Assembly (NCBI GenBank): GCA_022495005.1
Contig: JAGYXB010001853.1
Location: 1 to 64,000, forward strand
Origin: Rhyacophila brunnea
Taxonomy: Eukaryota; Arthropoda; Insecta; Trichoptera; Rhyacophilidae
Length of the DNA: 64,000 bases
Reading direction: 5' to 3'
In this document: in pieces, positions 11,880-24,294 of the stretch
Layout: every line of letters begins with the position of its first letter
Numbering within the stretch: the stretch's first letter is position 1
Translations under genes and position numbers: made by a program
Notes under the pieces: generated by a model
The model's database searches: none
What the model was told of the DNA's origin: nothing
The model's input: the letters and a program-made list of their open reading frames with translations, nothing else

Positions 11880-12326
11880 TTACAACGTTTTTCTTAGCTG
11901 GTATTCTTATTTGTCCGGTACAAATCTTGCAATCGATTGTTAACTAACTTCCCGACTAGCTAGACATTTGAAACTTTTAGAATATATCAGAACACGATGC
12001 CAATACTTTTAGCCATCTTTAAGTATACCTAATTGAATTCATTTTCAGTTAATTCTGATTTGTATGAAAAGTTATTTCAACACCATTATTGGTTGCTAGG
12101 GGTCTGGGGTCCTAGCAACTAAATTATTAATATATACGTGCGTTACTATGGAAATCAATATGACAGGTCAAAATGACATTTCAGTATTATTTCTATCAAG
12201 TATAATTTTTTTTGATCGTTTAAGCTAAGCTAGTCAAGTCAAGTTTATATGATTCAACCAATGACATTATTCAACAGAAAATTTAAAAACGTTGTATATA
12301 AAAAGTTCTTTTTATCTTGTAATTAT
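11880..12326. repeat. Repeat family K, copy 1
   Basis: About 450 bp present twice more in inverted orientation, at 39838-40608 and 51690-52136. Shared blocks include CTTCCCGACTAG, TTCAGTTAATTCTG, TTGGTTGCTAGG, ACGTGCGTTACTATG and AGTTTATATGATTCAAC. Frames are broken in all copies. It is probably a non-autonomous transposon, but its termini are not clear. Confidence 0.75.
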
Positions 12327-12329
12327 TTA

Positions 12330-13965
12330 AGTGGTTTATTTTGGTAAAGAATTGATTTTAATATTTTAAACGGTTATCTATTCCAATAGAACTGTGTTAC
12401 AGCAAATTGCATAGGTACATACAAATTTCCTGATGCGATTTTATAGATAAACGAATATTTTTTGACTATTATCTGCAACTTTGATTAATGCACCGTACAT
12501 ATTAGTCTAGATACTTTTAATACTTGCAGATTGACATCAAATTTATCAAACAAATTGTATCGTGATATTGTATCCGCATGTAGGTATATTATTTTTCTAC
12601 ATACATATTTGGCTTTGTTACTTTCGACGTTCCACGTCTGCTAACTGCGTTCTTCGTTGGTTTATTAACATAACCGTTAGATTTATTTGAATATTTTGCA
12701 TTTAGAAAGTGGGAAGAGGTTAGTTCATTATGCATTCGTCCGCTGAATGTCGAATTGGCTCCGCAATGAATATTACATGTGTGATTAGGTATGCTTGCCA
12801 TCGTGAGATGAAACTATTGTAATACTTTCACGCTATTGTAACAAACAAAGTACAGACATTAAATTTATTGTTATAGAATCATTTGTAACATCCATTAATT
12901 GTAAGTATGTTAAATAACGTAACAATTATTTTTTCAGAACCAGGAAGCCAGTCTGTTATATTTTGATTTACGCATTTGTATGATACAATTTTTCTATTAA
13001 AATAACAAATGCTTCGTGTTCTGTACCCAATTCAGGACGTGGGGGATGATTTTGGTAATCTTCTCCCTGCCTGGTTTGTCGCTGTTCTGAACAAAGATCG
13101 AGTACTGAACTAATACGAATCCATGAGATTTTACTTAGTTGTTCGGCACATTTGAATTACTTTTTATTACAAATTTTAATTGTGTCTACGCGCTCCTCTC
13201 TCCCATGGGTAGGTACTTAAAGTCATGTTAATTCAGTCAAACCACACTTGATTGCATGGTAACCTCAGTCTTGGGTAACTGCTCATAAGACATTCACTAT
13301 CATATAAAATACTGACAGTAAAAGCGCTCGATATGTGATAATTGTATGTACTCGTATTATATGGAAATATACTGCAAAGCGTAGACAAAACAAAATCATA
13401 GTACCGACAACTTAAAACAAGATGGCGATTCAAATGACTTATTTACTTATTATATGCATAACAGATTCCAGTATTTGACACGAGATCAGCAGTGCGATGT
13501 GCGTATACGGCAGCTGGCTATTATTAAAAAAATAATTACTAAACTTACTTACAGGTTGATGAGTAATTATAATAAATGGGTCTTTTTGTGAATTAGCTTC
13601 TACTTATCACCTTTAAACAGTTTAAACCGGTTGGTTTCCTGGTTCGAAACCAGTCGCTCGCCTGTTTCCTTTGTGATCTCGTATTACCTGTCTGCTATGA
13701 TACAATTTACCATCTTTCAAAATATGTGTCGATACATAGATAGTAATAATTATATGTCTCAGATTTGAATATAACTTAATTAATAAGTAATTCATTTTCT
13801 TGGACAAAATCAAATAATTAATAATTAAACTTGTGTTTACGTAGTAGAACGACACGCTTGAAGTCAGTCTGTGACAGGCCTCGGAACTGTCAACAACGTT
13901 CATATATCATTATATAAATAATCAAATTGTATGGCTACGTTATGTAAACTATACGTATTACATTT
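12330..13965. other. AT-rich stretch, no gene recognised
   Basis: No supported coding region. A GGTTCGAAACC-like B-box match at 13641 is too isolated to call a SINE. Open frames here show no family features. Confidence 0.4.
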
Positions 13966-13969
13966 CGCC

Positions 13970-14250
13970 GTAGCACGGTTCACCGAGAGCTGTCTTACCG
14001 CAAAGAGATGGCCATATAGCATTGAAATAATAACGTTTTGTTCGCAAAGCATTGCAGACAGTAATGTTACAATTTTATCAGATTCAATAATAGCATTAAT
14101 TTGATATTGATTGGTATCAAATGTCTTGATATTTACAATAATATTTAATAGGTTCGACTTGATACTTACGAGCACCTACCAGAATTGTACATCAATATAT
14201 ACGATATGATTGTATTTCTAATCTACTTACCTACGTATTTTCTTCAGTAC
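13970..14250. repeat. Repeat family V, copy 2 (uninterrupted)
   Basis: It matches repeat V copy 1 end to end but without the SINE, so it represents the pre-insertion state. It starts near AGCACGGTTCACCG and runs to TTTCTAATCTACTTACC. It is non-coding. Confidence 0.55.
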
Positions 14251-14984
14251 TCTGCATTCCGATGGTTTTTATTACGTATTTTCAAGTGTTTTATTTAGTC
14301 ATGAATGTGATCTAAAAATAATACAAGTGTCTTTATTTACTCTAGCTATGGTTACCCTAGTGGCCTATTAGACTCACAGTCACAACCTCTTCAAATAGGG
14401 AGTTTACTTGGTTTGCCCTCTTCAAGAAGGTATTTCGAAACTCAATTCCAAAACACAAAATGATTCATACAGTTTGATAGGTATCGATTTATATAGTGCG
14501 CCCCTTTTGAGCGACCTCTGCGCCCCTATTGTGTCTTCTAACGCTTAGCAAGGTGGTGGTGGCGCCCACTTTTGGAATAGCTTACATAAAAAATAATATA
14601 CGAACGTATTGAATGGGCGTGATAATTAATCTAGACTTACACAGTACAGTACATGTACCTATTTAAGTAGGTACTGTTTGTCTAACAGGCATTAAAAGGT
14701 GGAAAAACGTGTGGAATTATTGCACTCGTGAGCATACATACACAACAGCGATGAATCGGATTACAAGACCATACCTTTGTCGCAAACGAATAGAAAGTCA
14801 GTAGCGTAGCTTCAAATAACATTATATTTTTAATAAACTAACTTTATATTATAAAAACTTCTATCTGACATAGATCCCATGGTGATCTTTTAGCCACCTG
14901 CGATAAACTCATTTTGCTGGGTATTCGTCTTTTCTTCTCCAGTAAGTATGTCTCTCCTCTCAGTAAGTATGTCCATGGCCCCCA

Positions 14985-15331
14985 CATACTGAAGCGGGCC
15001 CTCAGGCCAGGATCTTTGGCGGGCCTCCTTACCTATCACTAAGGTTAAATGCATCTGACGTTCTACAGTGGCGTTTTCTAAGTGGTGTTCGAGGTCAATG
15101 AAAATTCAGTGTAGTTGTCGACTATCAAAAACCAAAATTGCTTCGCACAACCATATATTTTAAAATGGTAATAACTTCAAAGTAAAATGCATGCGACTTT
15201 TTTTTTACTATTATAACATATTTACGATGTCTGTCTATCTCAATTATGTGGTCGACCAGCCACGCCGGGCCCCCCTGAGTACAGGCCCCTAGGCTAGAGC
15301 CCTGTCAGCCCCCCCTTGTGGGGGCCATGAG
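14985..15331. repeat. Repeat family R, copy 1 (GC-rich ends)
   Basis: It starts near GAAGCGGGCCCTCAGGC and ends in a C/G-rich block (CCACGCCGGGCCCCCC and following). A second copy begins at 63655 and continues to the window edge with the same order of blocks (GACGTTCTACAGTGGCGTTT versus GACGCTCTACAGTAGCGTTT). Its GC-rich ends stand out from the AT-rich surroundings. The class is unknown. Confidence 0.7.
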
Positions 15332-15582
15332 TAGTGTTTCTTCTGGACCATTAAACGTGGGGCACTTCTTCGCTCCATGATCATCCATACGAGTCATGTA
15401 TTAGGTCTATCGCTTTGATAAATCTGGAGGCGACATCGTAAAGCTTTAAAGAGTTAATGCTTGCAATAACGTCACCAGATACCATCCTTGCAAATCAGGA
15501 CAAAGATCTTTCGCAAGAATCAAATACCTGTATCTTCTGAGATTTTGGAATCAGGATATTGGATACAAGGAATCTGTATTCA
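15332..15582. repeat. Repeat family S, copy 2
   Basis: It is nearly identical to 10056-10307 and begins immediately where repeat R ends, so the two may form a composite here. Copy 1 lacks the R neighbour. See copy 1 for the short minus-strand peptide. Confidence 0.8.
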
Positions 15583-16014
15583 ATTCTAAATTATTCAAAA
15601 ATGCCACAAATCTTTCAGTAGGTATTATCTGGAAACCGTCCATTTGTATAGGGTTCAAATCGAGCATTAGGTATTTTAGAAAAGGTTTTTTAAAAGATTC
15701 TATGGAGATTGTGTGTAAAAGCATTGTATGTTTGGAGCACCGGACCGCCTCAAATTTTCATATATTGCAAATAAGTTGATTTTGGCCGTGAAAGAAAAAC
15801 GTTGCGGATTTCTGCTTATATTTTAATATTACAGAGTAGATTTAATTGACTGATGCAATGAACAAATAAAACGCCATCATCTATGACGATGATGATTTAC
15901 TTTATGTATGTAAATTATATCTCAATCTAGATATTGATTCAGTGACCAAATAATATATATATAGCCAAAGCCCAAAGCCCACTGCGTCAGACAGTAACAT
16001 GAAACTTTAAGGTT

Positions 16015-16180
16015 CAATGGTATTGCTAGTTATTGCTCACACTGATTGCAAAAAACGGTAAGTGTTGCATATTGCAATAAATGGTTAATAATTGAACGAA
16101 ATATGCAATCAGAAATCTTTATTTATTGCAAACAGGTTATCACATTGCATTAGAATATTCAATAACTAGCACTGCAATCG
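16015..16180. repeat. Imperfect inverted repeat rich in TTGCAATA motifs
   Basis: TGCTAGTTATTG at 16023 is mirrored by CAATAACTAGCA near 16161. Between them several TTGCA/TGCAA words occur on both strands (ATTGCAATAAATGG, TTTATTGCAAAC). It has the shape of a short MITE or hairpin, but the boundaries are uncertain. Confidence 0.4.
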
Positions 16181-17023
16181 TAATTCGCAATTCAGTGCCA
16201 CGGCCTGATATAATATATAAAATCAATAATTAGACTTAGCATAGAGCATTTTTTCTTTCTGATCTCTTTATCACATATTAAGAATTTTTTCGGATGGCTG
16301 CCAATGCCGCGAACACATACTCAGAATTGAAACAGAATTCGTTTTTACAATTTGAAACGTAAATTGATTTTATTTTTTTTATTTTTGCAATAAAATTTGC
16401 GGCGTGCAAGATACCGGCCATACATACAACTACCGGCAGTAAAAAGGTTAATTGAAAACTTTGGTTTTTGTAATTACTGGTGAAATGCACGCCCTTGGCC
16501 AACCTCAAGCGACAATTCCGCAACACAGTGAAACCTTAGAAGCGAGTAACAATGATAGTTCATATAAGTGACTATAACTAGTTTCAGTGTCAACAAACCT
16601 GCGCTTCTCTGCGGGGTCAAATTATCTCGCCGAGCGGGTCAACAGGCAACACTCACGGCTCTGGGTCAAGACACTCAAAAAGCGACACCGTCTGCTGCCC
16701 GCTTTACTATTCATTGCGATAACGTACAATGTTGTGTCTAACTTATATATTATATAAGTATACATAGTTGAACGTGTGTCGTTTTTATTACTAGATACCG
16801 TTTACTTGTTGCCTTATTCATCTTATTTATTACGTTGATATTTAGAATAGAGTATATACAAGAAAATGTAGTAGAATGTGTAAGAATATAGTAGAAAAAC
16901 TTTACTCTATTCCAAATGCTGAATATATACCGTTTTATGGTAAATTTTATGAAGTATGAAAAGCATATCAAAACTAAGTAGTTGAACCAGTAATAAAACA
17001 GTGGTTGAGTAGTTGATCCAACG

Positions 17024-17470
17024 TTAGGCATAAAGCCCACCAACGCGGCGCTCGGTGCGCTCTCTACGAAGTAGGCCCCCTCCCACCCGCGCATTACCCT
17101 TCACCTATGTAATAAGGAGCTCAAGGAGCACAAAATAATTATTATCATCAGCGTCTCTCATAACAAAGCAATAAAAATATTATTAAATTTCTCGGGGCAT
17201 GTAATTAATATTCACGATGACATTATTATACCAGCGAAATATCGGACACGCAATAACTAAACAAAGAGTTCACTGTTATTAAATAATGGCTTCTCGCCCG
17301 TCTATCGACGACGCTGCCAGGAGCGTGATTTTGCTAGCCGTGTTCAATGAATGAACTACGTTGTATTTTCGTTAATTCGTATCGCTGAGAAGCCAAAAAA
17401 CGATGACTCATGGGGCAGGCGGGCACAATGCGTCGTCAAATCCAGTGTGCGCTGGCATATTTGATTACGT
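17024..17470 (+). repeat. 447-bp repeat M, copy 1 (inverted partner at 60.4 kb)
   Basis: It matches 60357-60800 on the opposite strand along its whole length, from AGGCATAAAGCCCACC to TTTGATTACGTTG. Matches include GCGCTCGGTGCGCTCTCTAC and ATATCGGACACGCAATAACT. The pair differs by scattered substitutions and a few small indels. No terminal inverted repeats or target duplications are evident, and frames are not open throughout. Confidence 0.8.
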
Positions 17471-17936
17471 TGATAATATATATAAGAAAATATATTTTAA
17501 GCCAATTCAGAGAACGTTGAAAGCTTTCGCATGTGGCTCGCCCTGTTAATACCGTCAGTTTGACGTTTCATTTTATGACGATAGTCGCCTGACTGTATTC
17601 AGTATTTAACAGGCAATATTATTACGAAACCAAAATAATTTGCCAAGTTTTTACTAATTCAAATGCAATTTCCATTAGTTTTAGGTGGCGTTTGTAAGTT
17701 TAATTTATTTAACCACCATTCTTGCAAATGTATATTTTTGGCTTAATTAAAAATCTTAACACGAGACAATCGAATTGGTATCTGAACCGTTGCGTGTAAT
17801 TGCTATTTAAGGTTGACGATCGGCGTGAGTCGTTAAGTCCGCTCGCTTAATTAGAGCATTACAAGGCGTATCCCACAGCATTTTTTCAGTTACTTGAAAA
17901 AACTTATTACCAATTACTAAAAGTATTTCATAATCA

Positions 17937-18250
17937 GGGAACTCAGAAATAATGGGAACTGAAATACACAACGGGTAAGGCGATAGCAGGTAACCGACTC
18001 GAGTAAGGATGAATCCGGGTTAAGCTTACACATGTGTCTAGAATACGTTTAACGTCGAATACTGAAAACTGCTCTCGGTTTATGCATTTACGTTCATTTA
18101 ATGTTGATGTATTACACACATTATTGCACGTGCATAATGCGTGCTTCATTTTCGTAGGACACTCACACATTCAAAAGCCTGCTTCACCATGTGGCGTATT
18201 GAATATAGCCTATTGGAATTTTATTTATTATCTGTTCTGTGTTCATAATA
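17937..18250 (+). mobile_element. MITE family X, copy 1
   Basis: It begins CAGGGAACTCAG just upstream and continues AATAATGGGAACTGAAATAC, CTGCTCTCGGTTTATGC, CTATTGCACG-type and GGACACTCACACATTCAAAA blocks. Related copies lie at 32663, 42220, 52322, 56722 (minus), 56958 and 58486. The CAGGG start resembles hAT termini, but only the copy at 56958 keeps both ends. Open frames on it are chance. Confidence 0.7.
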
Positions 18251-18254
18251 CATA

Positions 18255-20130
18255 AAAATATAGATAAATAGCTTTTATAAGTTGAAATCTAAACGCTCTC
18301 CGTATGACCCCGCGAAATCGTTAAATGAAATGTAATTAGTTAATCCTCGTAGAATCAGCATGGCCAATCAATACAATGGACGATTGAACTGAATATGGAC
18401 TATTCTAATTATTTTCTTTCATTTGGCGCTACAGTTCAACTCAGTCATCGACCTCATGCAAGGCTTTCCTCCGCACACGTGGTCTCCTACCTCCTCAACT
18501 CCAACTAGGATTTTCCAGTTTTGACTTCCTTAAATAAACATTAGTCCAAGGTGTAATAATTGTATTATTACTCTGAAAAAGTACCTGTCATTGACAATTA
18601 ACAAACCGCTATGAATTTGGTTTCCATTACATAAATACAACAATTACTCAGGAGTCGTGCGCGAGGCTTCGGAGTTAATTAGTTTCTTTGAGAGTATGTT
18701 TGCGTGAACCACCTGTTAATAAATTTCACCGGCCATGTGGAGAGATGCGGTGGAGTTTTCGAGAAGCCGTCTCGGTAGGCCAGGTCCCTTAAATGGCGCG
18801 TCGGCGAAGCTCACAAAAGCGAAATGTCGCCTGCGTTGAAGTATTTATAATGTGCGCTTTCGCGCCTTTGGTTACCTTCAGGTTTGTTTTCATGAATGTG
18901 CACATAGCGTGATATTGTAACATATGATATAGCCAGGCATGCCTGGCGTAGATAATCAACACTCAATACAAATTTGACTTATAATACCGTTCCGTCTATT
19001 ATTTTGTTTCAAATTGTCTGCAACATCATTAGGTTAGTTAGGTTAGGTTACTTGCCTCTTTTATTTTTTATTATTTTGGGCTGTCTTAAACAGACAAATA
19101 CACAAAAAATCTTTAAAATGACATACACAAGATCTACTGAGATGAGATCTACAGTGGTGGTTTTAGGTACGTGGAGAACTGTCGTATTGACAGGTTTAGC
19201 GGCACTCTTGTGAAAACGATGCCTTTACGTTAAAAAGCCATTACAATAAAATGTATTACAATGCGATACGTCAATAGTTGTGTTGTCAGTATCTTTTATG
19301 CTTAAGAACATTTTTCAAACTAAAATGTTGATACTATCTAATGATCTTTCTATTATAATATTTTGTATTCATTCATATGCAACGAACGGCCTGCCTACCC
19401 CAACGGAACGTCACTGGTCCGAAACTAGTAAATGTCATTTAAGCCATATTTACTTGATTTCTATCTACAAATCATATTTATTTGAGCGTCTCGTTATACT
19501 CGTTTTATGTTATTTACATAATGACTATGCATAGGGGCCCAAAAGCTGAAAACAAAATGCTTCTACTGCAATTTCTCTCCGTACTTATCTGATTCTAGGT
19601 TATAATATCCAAAAGAAAAATGTGTTTACTTTTCTGTCTTTATAAAATTGCTTATACAAACAAAAAATAGACTGTTCCATTGACATTCTATTCTAAAACT
19701 ACATAAGTAGGAGGTACCTAGATCTATAATCTAGATAGTAAAAGTATTATAATGGACAATGGCATTCTGAGAAAATTCCTTCAATTACCGAACCATGACA
19801 TGGCGTCTTATAAGTCTATTAATGAAAAAAAAGTGCAATTTTTAACCTGGCGACAACAACTGAACTGCCATGGCACAGTAGGCATTATTGTTGAGCGGTG
19901 GACCGTAAAGCTACCTACCTAATTCTTTTTTAATCACGTATACGCTATAGTAGCCATCTTAATATGTTGACAGATACCTGTGTAGTTATCTTAGTTATTT
20001 CTAGACTAATAGACGTTTGGTCCGATTATGGCAGTCACTTTTATGTCGTGAGTATCAACCACACATAAATGGTTCGCTAATAGTGTTGAATTATAAAAAT
20101 CGTGGTGACATATAAATTGTACTTAAAACA
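18255..20130. other. Mostly single-copy AT-rich DNA
   Basis: GGCGCTACAGTTCAACTC near 18425 resembles the 3' end of the RTE insertion at 36370, a possible short relic. A telomere-like TTAGGTTAGTTAGGTTAGG tract lies at 19030-19049. No gene is recognised. Confidence 0.4.
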
Positions 20131-20227
20131 TTTCACCATGGCACCGTTCGCCGTGAGCTTTCTTATCGGAAAGAGATGACCGTATGCGGTCGCCATTTTT
20201 ATTAGATTCAATATAAACATTAATTTA

Positions 20228-20345
20228 ATTTTCATAGCTGATTTTGGCATAATTCATGAATTCAAGAATGAAAACCTAACCTAACCTAAAAAATAATCCA
20301 GTATATCGGCTATTTTCCAAATTTGTTTGCTGCTGGCTTCCTGTA
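20228..20345. repeat. Telomere-motif fold-back family U, fragment 1
   Basis: It contains AACCTAACCTAACCTA flanked by ATAATCCAGTATATCGGCTA and, on the other side, TTCATGAATTCAAGAATG. These blocks recur at 56511-56711 and 57586-57695. It is a partial copy of the element described at 56511. A repeat V fragment (20133-20235) abuts it. Confidence 0.6.
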
Positions 20346-20349
20346 AAAT

Positions 20350-22575
20350 GTAAACCGACAAAAACCAAGTTTTATTTAGACATGAATTTTATGTCAGTAC
20401 TATACGCCCCAAACAGGTTGGACGGACTTTAATATGCGGCCATATATTTTCGATACAACATTTTACGGTGAAATGTGATACGGTGAACTGCATACGTACA
20501 AGTTCCCGGACACAAAAAATCGTGACTGGTTCGCCATAGCTCAAGAGCGGACCAGTTAAAATTTCTAGTATACTATTAATTTTGAACTTAGTACCTGCAT
20601 GCGCACTGGTGAAGTGTATGGACATTATTTATCGCTAAAAAGCTAGTCCAGGCCAAGGTACGCCAGTGCGTGAACAGGTAAAGTGTGTAAAAACTGTTTT
20701 ACAAACATCAGAAATAATTTTATACTTCCACCGCGGATGGACAACATGTACAAAACAGACATGCAAATGTTGCCATATTCGTGCCATTTTTTTACTGTAA
20801 ATATGGATGCACGATCATATGTAATGTTATTTTAATTAAAGCCTACAAATGTGTGCGATGTGGACTGTCCATACTACATTTTAATGTGATAGAAATGTTC
20901 ACTAGTTTGTACGTGCGTTGAATTTCAGAACTTCCAAACAAATTACTGCGCACGTACCTTTTGTTCAGCGTCAAAAGTTTAGAAACCGCTGTATAATTTG
21001 CATGCGTACATAATTCACATAATATGTGGATCGGGACTATAACTACCTATATTTTAACTTAATGCAGGTAGCACGTGTAAGTGTAGCTGCTCTGAATTTA
21101 TTCATGCGATTAATAAAACGTAAATAACATTATAAAACTGGTTATTTTAAATGCCGTTTTAAATCATTAAACAGTTGAAATAATAATAAAAATGTCCAAT
21201 TACAAACAAAGCGATAAACATTGTTGTCAAATTTTAATTGGCCTGATAATATCGTAAAAATCGTGAGATTTCCGATCTATTCACATTTTCTTTATTGCTC
21301 CGATCCACGATTACACTTTCACAACGGCTCGCCGATTTCATAATCGATTCCAACAGCCTAAACCTCGCTAAAACTCCGCTTGTTTATGACTTATTATATT
21401 TATTTTTAATTCAAATCGTTTTTTTCCTAATGGCCGTCTTTTTGCATAGAAAATCAGCCACCGCGACCGTCGCAATTCGCTGCCTTATTCAAAGTCAGTA
21501 AAAAAAAATGGGTATTAGGTATTACTTAATTTTTCTAACATCACGTAATATTGTTATTATTGCCAGTTCGTTACTTAATAATATATACATTTTTTTCATT
21601 ATTAATAATAATGTGTTATTCAAATCGCCCATTTAACCCATGAAGCTATTAATATTCGATTCATATTGTATTGGCCCACATTAACTATCATACAATAAGT
21701 ACTTACGTGTTACTATTGCAAATATGGGAATTTAATCAAAATAAAATTCGCGAACCATTCATACATTCAATTTGCTATAAAATAGGTAACTACTGATTTT
21801 TTAAATAGTGAGGAAAAAACTCATTTGGGCATTATTACAATTTGGCACGCACGCAATTCATAGTAACATGTTGTTATGGAACAGCGGGATCATTTTCATA
21901 TAAACACCTTTTATATTTATACTGGATTTATTAGAAGGCAATATATATAATAAAAGATTATGTTTTAGACAATAACTTGACAACTGTCTGATTTGATACA
22001 GTAATTGAATGCAGTCGATGCTTCCTTCTTTAAGGTTGAGTTAAGACTGAATTGAAAAGCTATTTTGATTATATATAAAATAAACATTAATATTACGGAA
22101 TAGTATTGCATTCTCAGAATCTCAGACGACAATATCCGTTAGAGGGAAGTTTGAAACAATGGGCGATAAAGATGCATTGCATTTTGAAGAACGATGACAC
22201 GATAAAGCAAATCTTTATCAAACGCATTACAAGCCATTCATTATGCATGCTTATTAATACCTACTAGATAATAATTAGGATTAAGCTTAGGATTCATAGG
22301 TATTTAAATTTTTGTGTGGCTTTTGAGTGGCTTTGGATTCTGAATTCACTTTCGAAAATTTAGGCATTATTTTATTATTTATTGTAATAAAGCGTTTTCT
22401 GTTTGTGAATAAATAATAAATTAAACTGTTGAAATATATATGATGGAAAGTTCATGACGCGGTTGTACCGATGTATTCTTTGAATTCTGTGAATAGTTGA
22501 CTTTTAGTTAAATGATACTTCTCAGAATGTTAAATTAACAATAATGTCTGAATTCTGATAATAAGTAAGTATGTA
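20350..22575. other. Single-copy AT-rich DNA
   Basis: No repeat shared with the rest of the window and no coding domain was recognised. The frames at 20389 and 21295 have no recognisable family features. Confidence 0.4.
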
Positions 22576-22578
22576 TAT

Positions 22579-22928
22579 CGATACCAATAGGGGAACAACC
22601 AATAAAAACTTATAATGACTTTTGAATTTTTTGCAGTGATTCTCATTTTAATTTTAAAGCCTTGATTTCGTTGAAAGTGTATGTTTTTTTATATTTAATT
22701 TAGTAGAATTCATCAATGCACAATGAAATTATACATTTTAATAAGGAATTAACCAATAAATTTGATTATATAACGGAATTACTAATTAATCTCAGAAAGG
22801 GTTATTCGATTTTATGACACATTGATGACATTTTTGACTTATAAAGAGAAGACTTTTCTACATCGAATGGCATTTTTAACTCAAAACCTTTAAATTATGA
22901 GTTGTTCCCCTATTGAACTGTGGTATCG
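22579..22928. mobile_element. Candidate MITE with AATAGGGGAACAAC inverted ends
   Basis: The left end, CGATACC then AATAGGGGAACAAC, is mirrored at the right end by GTTGTTCCCC and GGTATCG, with a 6-bp length difference inside the arm. The interior of about 350 bp is AT-rich and non-coding. The superfamily is unknown. Confidence 0.5.
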
Positions 22929-22929
22929 A

Positions 22930-24290
22930 ATTATATTTGGATATCAATGTGTATATAGCATATCTTATCAAACAACGTACAAATGAATATGCTGTTACAC
23001 CATGGATTATGAATTTGGAGAATATATCTTAATCATTCTAACAATTTAACAAATAAAATTGCTAAAAATCATCTAGAAGCCTAATTATTTTAACCTAATG
23101 AAACTGTTATCCCTTTCCGTACTCAAGTCAACCCACAAACATGTAATTTGATTCATGACAAAGTGCTTACACCCCATTTTCTATCTATTCCGGTTATCTA
23201 AAAAGGGTTATTCTCTGTAATAATAATTCACGACCTAGATACATACATCCTGTTATGATAAAAATAACACCCATCAAATCATTACGGAATACCTTTTTCG
23301 ATATCCAATAAGTCCGGGCCTTTATGAACGTATCCCATAAATTCGATATAATAATGTCAACCTAGAAATTTTCCAGATCGTTCATTTTCCGGTCAGACCT
23401 TTCTTTATCCGACGATTGTTTTTCTTTAAACGAAAACTCGTGCACGATTTTCTTTCTTCCATCTTTTTATAGTGTTTGTCTATTATTCATTTTCCTTATA
23501 TTATTTCTCGTTGTCGTTCTTCTTCGTTTTCGTTTATACAGGCTTTTGTTATGCATTTCGGTAATAAGGTTGACAAAAACGTGGTGTCTTTTAAAATATT
23601 AGACGATTGTTTTTGGCGTTTGAAAATTATGAAATGATCATTGTCAATGGCACGTATAGCAAATATCGGGGAAGTGGCTTACGTTTAGTCTATCAGCAAG
23701 GCCTGTTCTAACACACTACTTAACACTACAAAAGAACTAAATGTGATATATCAGATTTATCACTTTACGTATTCTGGTGGTTAATGGTGTAAAAAAGTTA
23801 ACCGTCTGAGCTGTCAAAAAGATGATAGAGTACGTCAATTTTACATATTGAGAATTTAGATGCTAGATCCGACTTACACTGCAATCGCAATGACATGACT
23901 AATAAAATTATAAGTTATGTTGATATGTCAGATGTGTCAATACAAAATTCTTGTGTTCATTACCGACTAGATAGCACTGGTTCGGTTTTATGCGCTTGTG
24001 TTCGGTGATATCCGCTTGGGTTCGGCAGTACGAACATATCCGAATTTGATCGACATGTCTATCAACCTAAATTTTCGCCGTTTTATGAATTGGAGATAGC
24101 CGCCGATAACTGTTTTATTTATGGAATGCCATCCGTGTTAATTTTCACCAATGAAAATAACGGAAACGTACTGAAGTGATATCCGTTAAGAATATACCTG
24201 CAGGAGGAAAACGAAGTCATGCAATACAACTCATACGTTATGATAGCATCCAGAAAAACCTGCGAACGCTCGCGATGTTCATACTGAGTA
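22930..24290. other. AT-rich stretch with a MITE Z fragment
   Basis: The only recognised item is a short family Z piece near 23797-23822. TTCGGT/TTCGGC words are repeated at 23980-24025 without a clear period. No gene was seen. Confidence 0.35.
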
Positions 24291-24294
24291 AAGT

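Noticed and set aside
16750..17094. 114-residue minus-strand frame
   Set aside because: Its start lies in repeat M and the rest is low-complexity hydrophobic/aromatic translation of AT-rich DNA; no family features.
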